A stretch of 44,219 nucleotides of DNA from Lachnospiraceae bacterium (GTDB taxonomy: Bacteria; Bacillota; Clostridia; Lachnospirales; Lachnospiraceae), in the NCBI GenBank assembly GCA_016288495.1, contig JAEEZH010000147.1:1-44219 (forward strand). Direction: 5' to 3'. The notes below the pieces were generated by a model. It ran no database searches. It was not told the DNA's origin and was given only the letters and a program-made list of their open reading frames with translations. The position numbers were made by a program, and so were the translations under genes. Below are positions 33,266 to 41,836 of this stretch, in pieces (within the stretch, counting starts at the first letter, position 1; each line of letters begins with the position of its first letter).

Positions 33266-34193
33266 AAAGTCTTGTGAGATAAAGTATCCACAGGAAGATG
33301 GTCAGAAGGGAAACCAGGGTGGTTACCACCACATATTCTCCGGCCAGATCGGCGTCTCCCCCCATACTTTGAGCCATAGGATAGGAAGCTGCGGCTACCG
33401 GAGTTGCGAAAGCCGAGAAAACCACGAAAAGCTCTACCGGATCAAAATTCAGGGCTCTCATTATGGTGACGATGACAGCCGGTGTGATGATGAGCTTCAG
33501 TATGGTGACCAGGATTATGGGCAGCCTGTCTTTTTTCAGGCTTGACATGTGAAGACTGCCTCCCAGTACTATGAGGGAGAGGGGCGTAGCCATACCTGAC
33601 AGCTGGGCTATGGGTGATCTCAGGCATTGGGGCATGGTCACAGGCAGCAGATTAAAAAGAATACCGGCGATGGCACCTACGATCAGTGGATTTTTGAATA
33701 TGTTAAGGATCAATTGTTTTATGGGGATATGTCCGCCCCTGTAGCGTTCCAGAACGGCTACGGAGACGATATTGTAGAGAGGAACGATAAAGGCTACCAT
33801 TATACTGGCTTTTACGGCACCTTCGTTTCCGTATACGCTTTCTACCAGGGGAATGGCATAGAGTACGGTATTTCCTCTGAATATGGCCTGTATTATCACG
33901 CCTTTTCTGGAATCCTTTTTCTCAAACAAAGGGACCAGTATCATGGCGAGAAGGATGAGGATGATGGTCATTACCATGGCGAAAGGAACGTAAAAACTGT
34001 CTTTCATGGTGGAAAAGTCCACATCGTACAGATTGTTAAACATGATGAAAGGAAAGAAGGCACGAAATACAAAACCGTTAAGTGTCTTAAGAAAGTCTTC
34101 CTTTGCCAGACCGGATTTTTTGCAGATCAGACCTGCAAGCAGGTATACGATGAAAGGGATCACTGCATTTGTTGCGATCATCAGATTTTCCAT
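33264..34193 (-). CDS. AEC-family transporter (auxin efflux carrier type)
   Basis: A 309-residue membrane protein with ten predicted helices in two repeats. Family features are the start MENLMIATNAVIPFIVYLLAG, the LNGFVFRAFFPFIMFNNLY segment, IFRGNTVLYAIPLVESVYG and the second-repeat FSAFATPVAAASYPMAQSMGGD. It probably moves an organic acid or amino-acid-like anion such as malate; the substrate is not predictable. It is the only protein gene on the minus strand. It has its own promoter, and GGAGAAA lies in front of the start. Confidence 0.92.
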   Translation of the reverse strand: MENLMIATNAVIPFIVYLLAGLICKKSGLAKEDFLKTLNGFVFRAFFPFIMFNNLYDVDFSTMKDSFYVPFAMVMTIILILLAMILVPLFEKKDSRKGVIIQAIFRGNTVLYAIPLVESVYGNEGAVKASIMVAFIVPLYNIVSVAVLERYRGGHIPIKQLILNIFKNPLIVGAIAGILFNLLPVTMPQCLRSPIAQLSGMATPLSLIVLGGSLHMSSLKKDRLPIILVTILKLIITPAVIVTIMRALNFDPVELFVVFSAFATPVAAASYPMAQSMGGDADLAGEYVVVTTLVSLLTIFLWILYLTRL

Positions 34194-34241
34194 TTAAGTT
34201 TCTCCATGTCTTCCGGCCGTGCCGGGTGTTTACCCTGCTTG

Positions 34242-34270
34242 ATTTTAGCATATATGACGGAAATATCCAA
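34242..34270 (-). promoter_or_regulatory. Promoter of the AEC transporter
   Basis: On the minus strand TTGGAT (34270-34265), a 17 bp spacer and TAAAAT (34247-34242), with TGC just ahead of the -10 as an extended element. It is back to back with the clpB control region. Confidence 0.65.
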
Positions 34271-34295
34271 ATTATAAATAAAATAAAAAAAAATG

Positions 34296-34322
34296 TTAGC
34301 ACTCGCTCTTGACGAGTGCTAA
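34296..34322 (+). promoter_or_regulatory. CIRCE operator (HrcA binding site) of clpB
   Basis: TTAGCACTC (34296-34304), nine bases, GAGTGCTAA (34314-34322): a perfect match to the consensus 9-9-9 inverted repeat. HrcA, known from groE and dnaK operons, should repress from here and release on heat shock. The site contains the -35 of the clpB promoter. Confidence 0.95.
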
Positions 34323-34337
34323 CAAAAGTGATATCAT
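34309..34337 (+). promoter_or_regulatory. Sigma-A promoter of clpB overlapping CIRCE
   Basis: TTGACG (34309-34314), exactly 17 bp, TATCAT (34332-34337). The -35 lies in the spacer of the CIRCE element, so bound HrcA would block RNA polymerase directly. An A-rich tract (34270-34294) upstream may act as an UP element. Confidence 0.8.
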
Positions 34338-34363
34338 CGTTTAAAAAGAAGGGAGGTGTTCGT

Positions 34364-36949
34364 ATGAATATTTCAAAATTTACGCAGAAATCAATGGAAG
34401 CCATCAATGATTGCGAAAAGATCGCTTATGAGTTTGGCAATCAGGAGATAGAGCAGGAACATCTTCTGATGTCTCTGTTGAGGCAGGAGGATGGTCTGAT
34501 CCCCAAACTGATCGAAAAGATGGACATTCAACTGTCTTATTTTGAGGAGAGCAGCCGTAAGGCCCTTGAAAAGCGTACAAAGGTCAGCGGCGGCCAGCTG
34601 GTGACGGGACAGTATCTTAACAAAGCCCTGGTTTTTGCCGAGGATGAGGCTAAGGCCATGGGAGATGAATATGTGTCTGTGGAGCATCTCTTCCTTTCAC
34701 TGATCAAAAACCCGAATCCGGGACTTAAGGAGATCTTCAGGGAGTACAAGATCACACGGGAGAGATTCCTTACAGCCCTGTCTACCGTGCGTGGAAATCA
34801 GAGGGTGACTTCCGACAATCCGGAGGCTACCTATGATACGCTTGTAAAATACGGCCAGGATCTGGTCGAGAAAGCCCTGTCCCAGAAGCTGGACCCTGTT
34901 ATCGGCCGTGATGATGAGATCAGGAATGTGATACGTATCCTTTCCAGGAAGACGAAGAACAATCCCTGTCTTATAGGTGAACCCGGCGTCGGCAAGACGG
35001 CTGTGGTTGAGGGACTGGCCCAGCGTATCGCGGCCAGCGACGTCCCCGAGGGTCTGAAGAATAAACGGATATTCTCCCTTGATATGAGCGCCCTGGTGGC
35101 AGGGGCCAAGTACAGGGGCGAGTTTGAGGAACGCCTCAAGGCCGTGCTGGAGGAGGTAAAAAAATCCGAAGGCAGGATCATTCTCTTTATCGACGAGCTG
35201 CATACCATAGTAGGCGCCGGAAAAACCGAAGGCGCTATGGATGCCGGTAATATGTTAAAACCCATGCTGGCCAGAGGAGAGCTTCACTGTATAGGAGCCA
35301 CTACCCTGGATGAATACAGGAAATATATAGAAAAGGATCCGGCCCTGGAAAGACGTTTTCAGCCTGTCAGCGTAGATGAGCCCACTGTGGAGGATACCAT
35401 ATCCATTCTCAGAGGGTTAAAGGAGAGATATGAGGTTTATCACGGCGTAAAGATAGCCGATGCGGCTCTGGTAGCCGCAGCGACTTTGTCGGACCGGTAT
35501 ATTTCGGACAGGTTCTTGCCGGATAAAGCCATTGACCTGGTGGATGAAGCCTGTGCCATGATAAAGACTGAACTTGATTCCATGCCGGCAGGGCTTGATG
35601 AGCTGAACAGGAAGATCATGCAGCTGACGATAGAAGAGGCGGCCCTCAAGAAGGAAAAAGACAATCTCAGTAAGGAAAGACTTGAGACTATCCAGAAGGA
35701 GCTGGCACAGCTTCGGGAAGATTTCGCCTCCGGAAAAGCCCAATGGGATAATGAAAAGGCCTGCGTAGACCGTCTTTCAAAGCTCAGAGAGGAAATAGAA
35801 GAAGTTAACGCACGTATACAAATAGCCCAGAGGGAAGGAAAATATGAGGAGGCGGGTGAGCTTTCCTATGGACGGCTGCCGGAATTGAAGGCAAGGCTTT
35901 CGGAAGAGGAAGAAAAACTGAAAAACGGCGAGTTAACGTATGTTCACGAAGGCGTTACGGAGGAGGAGATATCAAAGATCGTCTCCAGATGGACCGGTAT
36001 CCCCGTCTCGAAGCTTACGGAAGGGGAAAAAGCCAAGACTCTTCATCTGGATGAGCAGCTCCACAAAAGAGTTGTGGGACAGGATGAAGGTGTAAGGAAG
36101 GTGACTGAGGCAATAATCAGATCAAGAGCCGGGATCAAGGACCCGTCAAAGCCCATAGGTTCGTTCCTGTTCCTTGGCCCCACGGGTGTGGGTAAAACCG
36201 AACTGGCAAAGGCTCTGGCCCAGGCTTTATTTGATGATGAGTCAAATATGGTAAGACTTGACATGTCTGAATATATGGAGAAGTTTTCCGTATCTAGGCT
36301 CATAGGAGCTCCTCCAGGATACGTGGGCTATGAAGAGGGCGGCCAGCTGACCGAGGCGGTCCGCAGGAAACCTTACAGCGTGGTCCTCTTTGATGAGATA
36401 GAGAAAGCCCATCCCGATGTGTTCAACGTGCTGCTTCAGGTTCTTGATGACGGACGTATCACTGACTCTCTGGGCAGGACCGTGGATTTCAAGAATACCA
36501 TTCTCATCATGACCTCCAATATCGGTGCTCCCGTTCTTCTTGAGGGTATCAGAGAGGATGGTACCATTGCCGATGAAGCCAGGGAGGAGGTCCTTAATGA
36601 GCTGAGGATGCACTTCAGGCCTGAGTTTTTGAACCGGCTTGATGAAACCATACTCTTTAAGCCTCTGACTCGCAGTGATATCGGAAATATCCTGGATCTT
36701 CTCACTGCGGAGCTTAATGAAAGGTTGTCTGATCGTGAGTTATCTGTTATCCTGACTGATGAAGCCAGAGAGTTTATGGCTCAGAACGGTTTTGATCCCG
36801 TATACGGAGCCAGACCATTGAAACGGTTCATGCAGAAATATGTGGAGACCTTAAGCGCCAGACTGATCCTGGAGGATAAGGTTTCACAGGGTGACACCAT
36901 CGAGATATATCTGGAAAACGGTGAACCGGCGGCCAGAAGGAGGAGTTGA
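34364..36949 (+). CDS. clpB: Disaggregase ClpB
   Basis: Hsp100 ATPase that resolubilises aggregates together with DnaK. From ATG 34364 the protein has 861 residues. It has a Clp N-domain (about 1-145), first AAA+ with GEPGVGKT (about 206-213), a long coiled-coil middle domain (about 410-530, Glu/Lys-rich) and second AAA+ with GPTGVGKT (about 605-612). There is no LGF/IGF ClpP loop: the equivalent place reads [11 protein letters not shown]. An upstream ATG at 34316 lies inside the CIRCE element and its promoter, so it cannot be the start; GGGAGG precedes 34364 by about 7 bases. It is followed by a DUF4250 gene one base later. Confidence 0.96.
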   Translation: MNISKFTQKSMEAINDCEKIAYEFGNQEIEQEHLLMSLLRQEDGLIPKLIEKMDIQLSYFEESSRKALEKRTKVSGGQLVTGQYLNKALVFAEDEAKAMGDEYVSVEHLFLSLIKNPNPGLKEIFREYKITRERFLTALSTVRGNQRVTSDNPEATYDTLVKYGQDLVEKALSQKLDPVIGRDDEIRNVIRILSRKTKNNPCLIGEPGVGKTAVVEGLAQRIAASDVPEGLKNKRIFSLDMSALVAGAKYRGEFEERLKAVLEEVKKSEGRIILFIDELHTIVGAGKTEGAMDAGNMLKPMLARGELHCIGATTLDEYRKYIEKDPALERRFQPVSVDEPTVEDTISILRGLKERYEVYHGVKIADAALVAAATLSDRYISDRFLPDKAIDLVDEACAMIKTELDSMPAGLDELNRKIMQLTIEEAALKKEKDNLSKERLETIQKELAQLREDFASGKAQWDNEKACVDRLSKLREEIEEVNARIQIAQREGKYEEAGELSYGRLPELKARLSEEEEKLKNGELTYVHEGVTEEEISKIVSRWTGIPVSKLTEGEKAKTLHLDEQLHKRVVGQDEGVRKVTEAIIRSRAGIKDPSKPIGSFLFLGPTGVGKTELAKALAQALFDDESNMVRLDMSEYMEKFSVSRLIGAPPGYVGYEEGGQLTEAVRRKPYSVVLFDEIEKAHPDVFNVLLQVLDDGRITDSLGRTVDFKNTILIMTSNIGAPVLLEGIREDGTIADEAREEVLNELRMHFRPEFLNRLDETILFKPLTRSDIGNILDLLTAELNERLSDRELSVILTDEAREFMAQNGFDPVYGARPLKRFMQKYVETLSARLILEDKVSQGDTIEIYLENGEPAARRRS

Positions 36950-36950
36950 T

Positions 36951-37127
36951 ATGGCATTACCAAGTGATCCGATGATACTGCTCAGCGTGATAAACACCAA
37001 GCTGAGGGACTGCTACGGTTCTTTGGAGGACCTGTGCGAGGGTGAAGATGCATCGGAGGATGAAATAGTTGCGCTGCTAAAGGCGAGCGGTTATACTTAT
37101 GATGAAGCCGCAAACCAGTTCAGGTAG
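36951..37127 (+). CDS. DUF4250 small protein
   Basis: A 58-residue acidic protein beginning MALPSDPMILLSVINTKLRD and ending YTYDEAANQFR, a pattern I recognise as the DUF4250 family of clostridia. The likely fold is a short helical hairpin; function is unknown. The start is one base after the clpB stop, with AGGAGT overlapping the end of clpB, so it is translated from the same message and should be heat-inducible. A longer frame from 36891 lies inside clpB and lacks support. Confidence 0.8.
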   Translation: MALPSDPMILLSVINTKLRDCYGSLEDLCEGEDASEDEIVALLKASGYTYDEAANQFR

Positions 37128-37135
37128 CATGACAG

Positions 37136-38497
37136 ATGATTAAAATAACCTATTCAAATGTAACAAAAGAAGTAGAGGCTGATCCGTCAGCCTCTATTCT
37201 TGATTTGGTATATAAATATTTTGACTGTGATCTCACCCCCTGCGCAAAAAAGGGAGGCTGTGGAAGATGTGTCTGCGATGTTTTGAGGATGGGCGATGAA
37301 CTGCGGCTTTTATCCTGCAACAGCATTGCCCGGGACGGTGACGTGATAAACTTTGATGCGTCGGACAGGGAGACCGGTTTACATAAAGTTGAATCCGGGC
37401 TGTCAGGATCAGACCAAGCAGCGGATATAGCTGAAAAACATGATAATAATGGTTTACATAATTTTGCATGCATTGACCTTGGGACTACTTCTGTGGTCTT
37501 TTATTATAAGGGCTTAACAAGGACCTGCCGCAATCCTCAGGTCCGTTTCGGCCCGGATGTGATCAGCCGCATGAGTGTGGCTCAGACAGGCCGGGAAGAT
37601 GAAATAAGGGATATTACGCAAAAATGCATATTGGATAATCTTAAGAGTCTTGATGAAGACGGATGCATGAAGGGCGCGTTTATTGCAGCCAATACGGCCA
37701 TGATACATTTTCTTATGGGTTATGATACCTCGTCCCTGGGAAGAGCGCCGTTTTCGCCGGTGAGCCTGGGAGGAGAGAGTTTCAGGCTGGAGTCTTATGA
37801 TATATATGTATTCCCGGGAACATCCGCCTTTATCGGTTCCGATGTGGTTTCGGGGATTTATTATGTGGAGAACCGTCCCGGATATGATGATGAAGACTAT
37901 CTTTTGATCGATCTGGGGACGAATGCGGAGATGGTACTTCGTCGAAAGGACAGATATATCTGCCTTTCTGCCAGCGCCGGTCCGGCTTTTGCCGGTGACG
38001 CCGCGCTGGATCTGGAAGGCTCTGATATGCTCTCTCTGATAGCTACGGGTCTTCGAAACGGTGCCATAGACAGGTTTGGATTGTTAAAGGATGAGTTTTT
38101 TGAACAGGGATATCCCGTAAACGGGCATGTTCTTTTGCAAAAGCATATCCGTGACATTCAGCTGGCCAAAGCGGCTGTTGCCTGCGGGGCCGAATATCTG
38201 CTTCGATACGGAAATGATGGAAAGTTCCCTGCCCATATTTACATAACGGGCGTTTTTGGATATCATCTGAAAACAGATGATATAATTGAAACGGGCCTTT
38301 TGCCGGGAGTGCCCGGAGACAGGATATGTGTCCTTGGCAATTCGTCCCTCAAAGGAGTTACGGAGGCTGTTAAAAAAGAGAAAACAGCCGATATTATTAT
38401 GGAAAAATTACAGGCTATCATTTCTCGTATGAGTGTTATCTCATTGCCTGATTTAACGGATTTTGGTGAAAAGTTTTATGAAGCCATGAACTTTTGA
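37136..38497 (+). CDS. [2Fe-2S] ferredoxin-domain / ASKHA protein, RACo-like (DUF4445 type)
   Basis: A 453-residue protein. The N-terminal 90 residues are a plant-type ferredoxin with Cys36, Cys42, Cys45 and Cys61 (spacing C-x5-C-x2-C-x15-C). The rest is an ASKHA ATPase-like domain: IDLGTTSVVFYYKG, LIDLGTNAEMVLRRKDRY, SASAGPAFAGDAAL, and the terminal EKFYEAMNF typical of the family. Relatives reactivate corrinoid proteins by ATP-dependent reduction. It is shorter than usual (near 600) and no corrinoid methyltransferase gene is nearby, so the partner is unknown. It is 8 bp behind DUF4250 and probably in the clpB transcript. Confidence 0.82.
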   Translation: MIKITYSNVTKEVEADPSASILDLVYKYFDCDLTPCAKKGGCGRCVCDVLRMGDELRLLSCNSIARDGDVINFDASDRETGLHKVESGLSGSDQAADIAEKHDNNGLHNFACIDLGTTSVVFYYKGLTRTCRNPQVRFGPDVISRMSVAQTGREDEIRDITQKCILDNLKSLDEDGCMKGAFIAANTAMIHFLMGYDTSSLGRAPFSPVSLGGESFRLESYDIYVFPGTSAFIGSDVVSGIYYVENRPGYDDEDYLLIDLGTNAEMVLRRKDRYICLSASAGPAFAGDAALDLEGSDMLSLIATGLRNGAIDRFGLLKDEFFEQGYPVNGHVLLQKHIRDIQLAKAAVACGAEYLLRYGNDGKFPAHIYITGVFGYHLKTDDIIETGLLPGVPGDRICVLGNSSLKGVTEAVKKEKTADIIMEKLQAIISRMSVISLPDLTDFGEKFYEAMNF

Positions 38498-38684
38498 ATG
38501 CCAGACCTGTTGGGTCAACAAATTGATGTGCAGGAACTGAAGTAAAAATTGCAGCTGACCACTTGAGTCAAAGTGGCATAAAAACAGGGAATTCCGGAAA
38601 AAATATATTTTGGTTGGATGTGAGATCGTCTTGACCGGTTGGGCTGACACTACAAAGAGCAAAATGGAGTGAATAAATTAATCT

Positions 38685-39536
38685 ATGACTAAAAAAACTA
38701 AGGGCGTGATGATAATCATCGTTTTGGTACTGTTATCGATCCTGTTTTTCCGAAGCGGGCTCCGGTCCGGACGCTATGGATGGGCAAGGTATCCGAGAGG
38801 GAAAATAGCGGTCGTTACCATTATGGCGGACGATATAAATTACAAGTGGAATAGAAATGATGAAAAGGAGAGATACTACTTCCTGAAAATCTTAAAAAAC
38901 GCATGTAATTATATACAGGATAATTTTTCCCGTTATGGAGAGGAAATTGAATTTGTATATTCAGGACAGACTCAGGATGAACGGCTGATCAAAAACGAAA
39001 GCTTTGATGCTTCTTTGTCGGGGGAGATCCATGATACCGACATTGTGGATGAGTATCTGTTATCGGAAGAGATGACCGGTGAACGAAAAGGACTGATGAA
39101 GGAGCTGGGATGCAGCGGGATAATATATCTCTTCTATATAAATGCTCCTGAAGGATATCAGTATCCGGGTACCACTTATATGTGGATGCATCCCTCGGAT
39201 CCCGAAGATGAGTTTTCCTTATTATATGCGCATATGAAAAATGAAAAGATCTCCTCGGCCATCGTGGCCCATGAGATACTGCACTGCTTCGGCCTGCCGG
39301 ATCTGTATGCGGCGGATCCGGATGAAAAGGCCCCTCTGGTGACTCAGGAATACGTGGACTATTTAAAGGAAAGCGGTTCGGATGATATCATGTATTCGGT
39401 ATATTCCGGGAAGGGATATGACAGATACGAGATCACCCAGACCTTTTCCGACACCGACGCATATTTCGCCGGTTTCCTGAAAAGCTGCGCCGATGCGGAA
39501 AGATATAACCTGGGTGTACCCGTTTATTTCCGGTAG
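38685..39536 (+). CDS. Membrane-anchored metzincin-like zinc protease (putative)
   Basis: A 283-residue protein with an uncleaved N-terminal helix (about 7-24), so the domain faces outside. The motif HEILHCFGLPD gives His196, Glu197, His200 and Asp206 (HExxHxxGxxD, the snapalysin-type metzincin signature). DDIMYS with Met236 about 30 residues later is a good Met-turn. The intervening LYAADPDEKAPL loop and the conserved-looking C-terminus have no other motif. I do not recognise a named family. The upstream 187 bp contain no gene and only a weak hairpin at 38559-38576. The ribosome site ATGGAG is 15 bases off, so translation may be weak. Confidence 0.7.
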   Translation: MTKKTKGVMIIIVLVLLSILFFRSGLRSGRYGWARYPRGKIAVVTIMADDINYKWNRNDEKERYYFLKILKNACNYIQDNFSRYGEEIEFVYSGQTQDERLIKNESFDASLSGEIHDTDIVDEYLLSEEMTGERKGLMKELGCSGIIYLFYINAPEGYQYPGTTYMWMHPSDPEDEFSLLYAHMKNEKISSAIVAHEILHCFGLPDLYAADPDEKAPLVTQEYVDYLKESGSDDIMYSVYSGKGYDRYEITQTFSDTDAYFAGFLKSCADAERYNLGVPVYFR

Positions 39537-39572
39537 TTTTGCAGATTCGGGCATATATATGCGCAATTTTAC

Positions 39573-39601
39573 TTGACATGAGCACTAGATATAGATATAG
39601 T
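39573..39601 (+). promoter_or_regulatory. Strong sigma-A promoter of the fatty-acid operon
   Basis: TTGACA (39573-39578), exactly 17 bp, TATAGT (39596-39601): the best promoter in the window. The acpP ATG is 54 bp after the -10, behind AAGGAG. Confidence 0.85.
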
Positions 39602-39616
39602 TTGATAGTCGAACAT
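39599..39616 (+). promoter_or_regulatory. Probable FabT-type (MarR family) operator
   Basis: AGTTTGATAGTCGAACAT: the halves GTTTGA and TCGAAC form an inverted repeat with one mismatch around TAG. It resembles the FabT box (TTTGATTATCAAA core) known from streptococcal fatty-acid genes. It overlaps the last bases of the -10 and the start site, where a repressor would act. The fabT gene itself is not in the window. Confidence 0.55.
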
Positions 39617-39654
39617 TTTTTTATCATTATTATTAATGAAAAGGAGATTAAAGT

Positions 39655-39879
39655 ATGTTAGAGAAGATTTCAGAGCTCATTGCAGACCAGCTTGGCATTG
39701 ATGCTTCCACCATTACCGCTGACTCGAAGTTCACGGATGATCTCAATGCAGATTCTCTTGACCTTTTTGAACTGGTTATGGCTATTGAGGAAGAGTATGG
39801 TGTAGAGATCCCTTCAGAGGATCTTGAAGGCATCTCCACCGTTCAGGATGTTATCGATTACGTAGAGAGCCATCAGTAA
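39655..39879 (+). CDS. acpP: Acyl carrier protein
   Basis: A 74-residue acidic four-helix protein that carries growing acyl chains as thioesters on a phosphopantetheine arm. The attachment serine is Ser34 in DDLNADSLDLFELVM. The rest (AIEEEYGVEIPSEDLEGISTVQDVIDYV) is typical. It is the first gene behind the strong promoter and is separated from fabK by a terminator-like hairpin, so it should be expressed more strongly than the enzymes, as its stoichiometric role requires. AAGGAG precedes the start. Confidence 0.96.
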   Translation: MLEKISELIADQLGIDASTITADSKFTDDLNADSLDLFELVMAIEEEYGVEIPSEDLEGISTVQDVIDYVESHQ

Positions 39880-39884
39880 ATATG

Positions 39885-39927
39885 TAACGGCAGGATTCCC
39901 TTGTGAATCGTGCCGTTATGCTTTTTT
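39885..39927 (+). terminator. Terminator/attenuator between acpP and fabK
   Basis: TAACGGCA (39885-39892) pairs with TGCCGTTA (39911-39918). Inside it GATTC pairs with GAATC around the loop CCTTGT, with one G-G mismatch between. After TGC comes a run of six T (39922-39927). The fabK ribosome site follows at once, so part of the transcripts must read through. Confidence 0.85.
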
Positions 39928-39939
39928 GAGGAGGTTTTT

Positions 39940-40866
39940 ATGAAAACCAGATTGACTGAGCTTTTGGGCACAGAGGTCCCCATTATCCAGGGCGGTATGG
40001 CCTGGGTGGCAGAGTATCATTTGGCTGCTGCCGTTGCCAATGCAGGCGGCCTTGGACTTATAGGTGCTGCATCGGCGCCCCCCGAGGTGGTCAGGGAACA
40101 GATCAGGGAGGCAAAGAAACTGACAGATAAGCCTTTCGGCGTAAATATAATGCTGATGAACCCCAATTCCGAAGAGGTGGCAAAGATAGTCATCGAAGAG
40201 GGGATCAAGGTGGTGACCACAGGTGCAGGAAATCCTGCAAAATATGTTGAAGCATGGAAAAATGCCGGTGTAAAGGTCATTCCGGTTGTCGCTTCCGTAG
40301 CCATGGCAAAGATGATGGAAAGAGTCGGAGCCGATGCGGTGGTGGCAGAAGGAACCGAAGCCGGAGGTCATATAGGTGATACCACTACCATGGCACTGGT
40401 ACCCCAGGTCGTGGATGCTGTATCCATTCCCGTGATCGCCGCCGGCGGTATCGCTGACGGAAGAGGATTTGCCGCTGCCATGATGCTGGGAGCTGAGGGC
40501 GTTCAGATAGGTACCAGGTTTGTTGTGGCAAAGGAGTCCATCGTACATGAGAATTATAAGGAACGTCTCATAAAGTCTAAGGATATCGATTCCGAGGTTA
40601 CCGGAAGGAAAAACGGTCATCCCGTCAGACAGATCAGGAACCAGATGACGAGAGAGTATCTTAAGATGGAAGAAGAGGGAGCTCCTCTTGAAGAGATGGA
40701 AAAGCTCACCCTCGGTTCTTTGAGACGGGCGGTCATAGACGGAGATGTGAAAACGGGCACGGTTATGGCAGGCCAGATCGCCGGTATGATCAAACAGCAG
40801 AATACTTGTAAGGAGATCATCGATGACATCATGAGCGGCGCCGAGAAGCTTCTCGGTACCAGATGA
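39940..40866 (+). CDS. fabK: Enoyl-ACP reductase II (FMN-dependent)
   Basis: A 308-residue TIM-barrel flavoprotein that reduces trans-2-enoyl-ACP with NAD(P)H, the last step of each elongation cycle. Motifs are PIIQGGMAWVAEYHLAAAVANAGGLGLIG (FMN), AEGTEAGGHIGD with the active-site His, and VIAAGGIADGRGFAAAMMLGAEGVQIGTRF for phosphate binding. It replaces FabI in many Firmicutes. I start at ATG 39940 because GAGGAGG is 8 bases upstream; the ATG at 39910 would lie in the terminator stem. The next gene follows in 21 bp. Confidence 0.95.
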   Translation: MKTRLTELLGTEVPIIQGGMAWVAEYHLAAAVANAGGLGLIGAASAPPEVVREQIREAKKLTDKPFGVNIMLMNPNSEEVAKIVIEEGIKVVTTGAGNPAKYVEAWKNAGVKVIPVVASVAMAKMMERVGADAVVAEGTEAGGHIGDTTTMALVPQVVDAVSIPVIAAGGIADGRGFAAAMMLGAEGVQIGTRFVVAKESIVHENYKERLIKSKDIDSEVTGRKNGHPVRQIRNQMTREYLKMEEEGAPLEEMEKLTLGSLRRAVIDGDVKTGTVMAGQIAGMIKQQNTCKEIIDDIMSGAEKLLGTR

Positions 40867-40887
40867 TCGGGATGGAGTGAGATTATA

Positions 40888-41817
40888 ATGGGAAAAACAG
40901 CGTTTATCTTTCCCGGCCAGGGTTCTCAGTATGCTGGCATGGGAAAGGATTTTTATGATAACAGCGATACTGCAAAGAGTGTATTTGAGCTGGCTTCAAA
41001 GTGTTCGGGAGTGGATGTTCCCGGACTTTGCTTTGAGGAAAATGAAAACCTTAACATTACGGAGTATACCCAGATAGCCATGCTGGCAGATGAGGCTGCC
41101 ATTCTCAGGGTGATAGAAGAGGCGGGATACAGCTGCGATGCCACCGCCGGACTGTCGCTGGGAGAGTATGGCGCGCTTCTTTGCGCAGGGATACTGAAAT
41201 ACGAAGACGCGTTTGCCGTTATCAGGAAACGCGGTATTTATATGCAGGAGGCCTATCCGGAGGGCGGCGGCATGTCTGCCGTCATAGGTGCGGAAAACAG
41301 TCTCATAGAGAAGATATGCGAGGATACGGCATCTGAAACCGGAAAGACCGTTTCGATCGCTAATTACAATTGCCCGGGACAGATCGTTATCACCGGCGAC
41401 ATAGATGCGGTCACAAAAGCCGGAGAGTCTCTTAAGGCTGCCGGTGCCAAGAAGGTGGTCCCCCTCAAGGTTTCGGGTCCCTTTCATTCGGCTCTGTTAA
41501 AAAGCGCATCGGAAAAGCTGGCGGACGCCCTTAAGGATATTTCCTTAAGTCCGGCCGCGATCCCCTATATCACCAATGTTACCGCGGATTATGTGAATGA
41601 TGTGTCTCTTACCAAGGGCCTTCTTTCTGAGCAGGTCTGCTCCTCTGTCCGCTGGCAGCAGAGCATGGAAAGATTTTTTGCCGACGGCTTTGATACTTTT
41701 GTGGAGATCGGCCCCGGTAAAACCCTTGCCGGATTCATGAAGCGCATGAATAAGGAAGCCAGGGTGATCAACGTGGATAAGTATGAGGATCTGGAAAAGT
41801 TGAAGGAACTTAAGTAA
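40888..41817 (+). CDS. fabD: Malonyl-CoA:ACP transacylase
   Basis: A 309-residue enzyme that loads malonate from CoA onto ACP. It shows FIFPGQGSQYAGMG at the N-terminus, the nucleophile in AGLSLGEYGAL (Ser90) and the active-site His in KVSGPFHSALL (about 200). It also has ANYNCPGQIVITGD and the C-terminal EIGPGKTLAGFMKR. Length is normal. It sits between fabK (21 bp) and fabG (19 bp) in the fatty-acid operon. Confidence 0.97.
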   Translation: MGKTAFIFPGQGSQYAGMGKDFYDNSDTAKSVFELASKCSGVDVPGLCFEENENLNITEYTQIAMLADEAAILRVIEEAGYSCDATAGLSLGEYGALLCAGILKYEDAFAVIRKRGIYMQEAYPEGGGMSAVIGAENSLIEKICEDTASETGKTVSIANYNCPGQIVITGDIDAVTKAGESLKAAGAKKVVPLKVSGPFHSALLKSASEKLADALKDISLSPAAIPYITNVTADYVNDVSLTKGLLSEQVCSSVRWQQSMERFFADGFDTFVEIGPGKTLAGFMKRMNKEARVINVDKYEDLEKLKELK

Positions 41818-41836
41818 GGACGACAGAAGGAGAGTA

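Noticed and set aside
33627..34277. 216-codon + strand ORF opposite the AEC transporter
   Set aside because: Composition is that of an antisense shadow (many His, Tyr, Gly, no domain), while the minus strand has clear AEC motifs, promoter and ribosome site.
34316..34363. Upstream ATG extension of clpB
   Set aside because: It lies within the CIRCE element and the promoter; the ATG at 34364 has a GGGAGG site and gives the normal ClpB start.
37136..37150. CRISPR arrays, insertion sequences, phage genes
   Set aside because: None seen anywhere in the window: no regularly spaced repeats, no transposase or phage-type frames on either strand.
38559..38576. Hairpin CCACTT-GAGTCA-AAGTGG in the 187-bp gap before the protease gene
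   Set aside because: Only six base pairs and no T-run; no gene or promoter with correct spacing found there (TTGACC at 38631 is 14 bp from TACAAA).
39551..39562. Perfect 12-bp palindrome GCATATATATGC before the fab promoter
   Set aside because: Short, A/T-rich and without a T-run; not enough to call a terminator or operator.
39910..39939. Upstream ATG extension of fabK
   Set aside because: It lies in the terminator stem; GAGGAGG supports ATG 39940.
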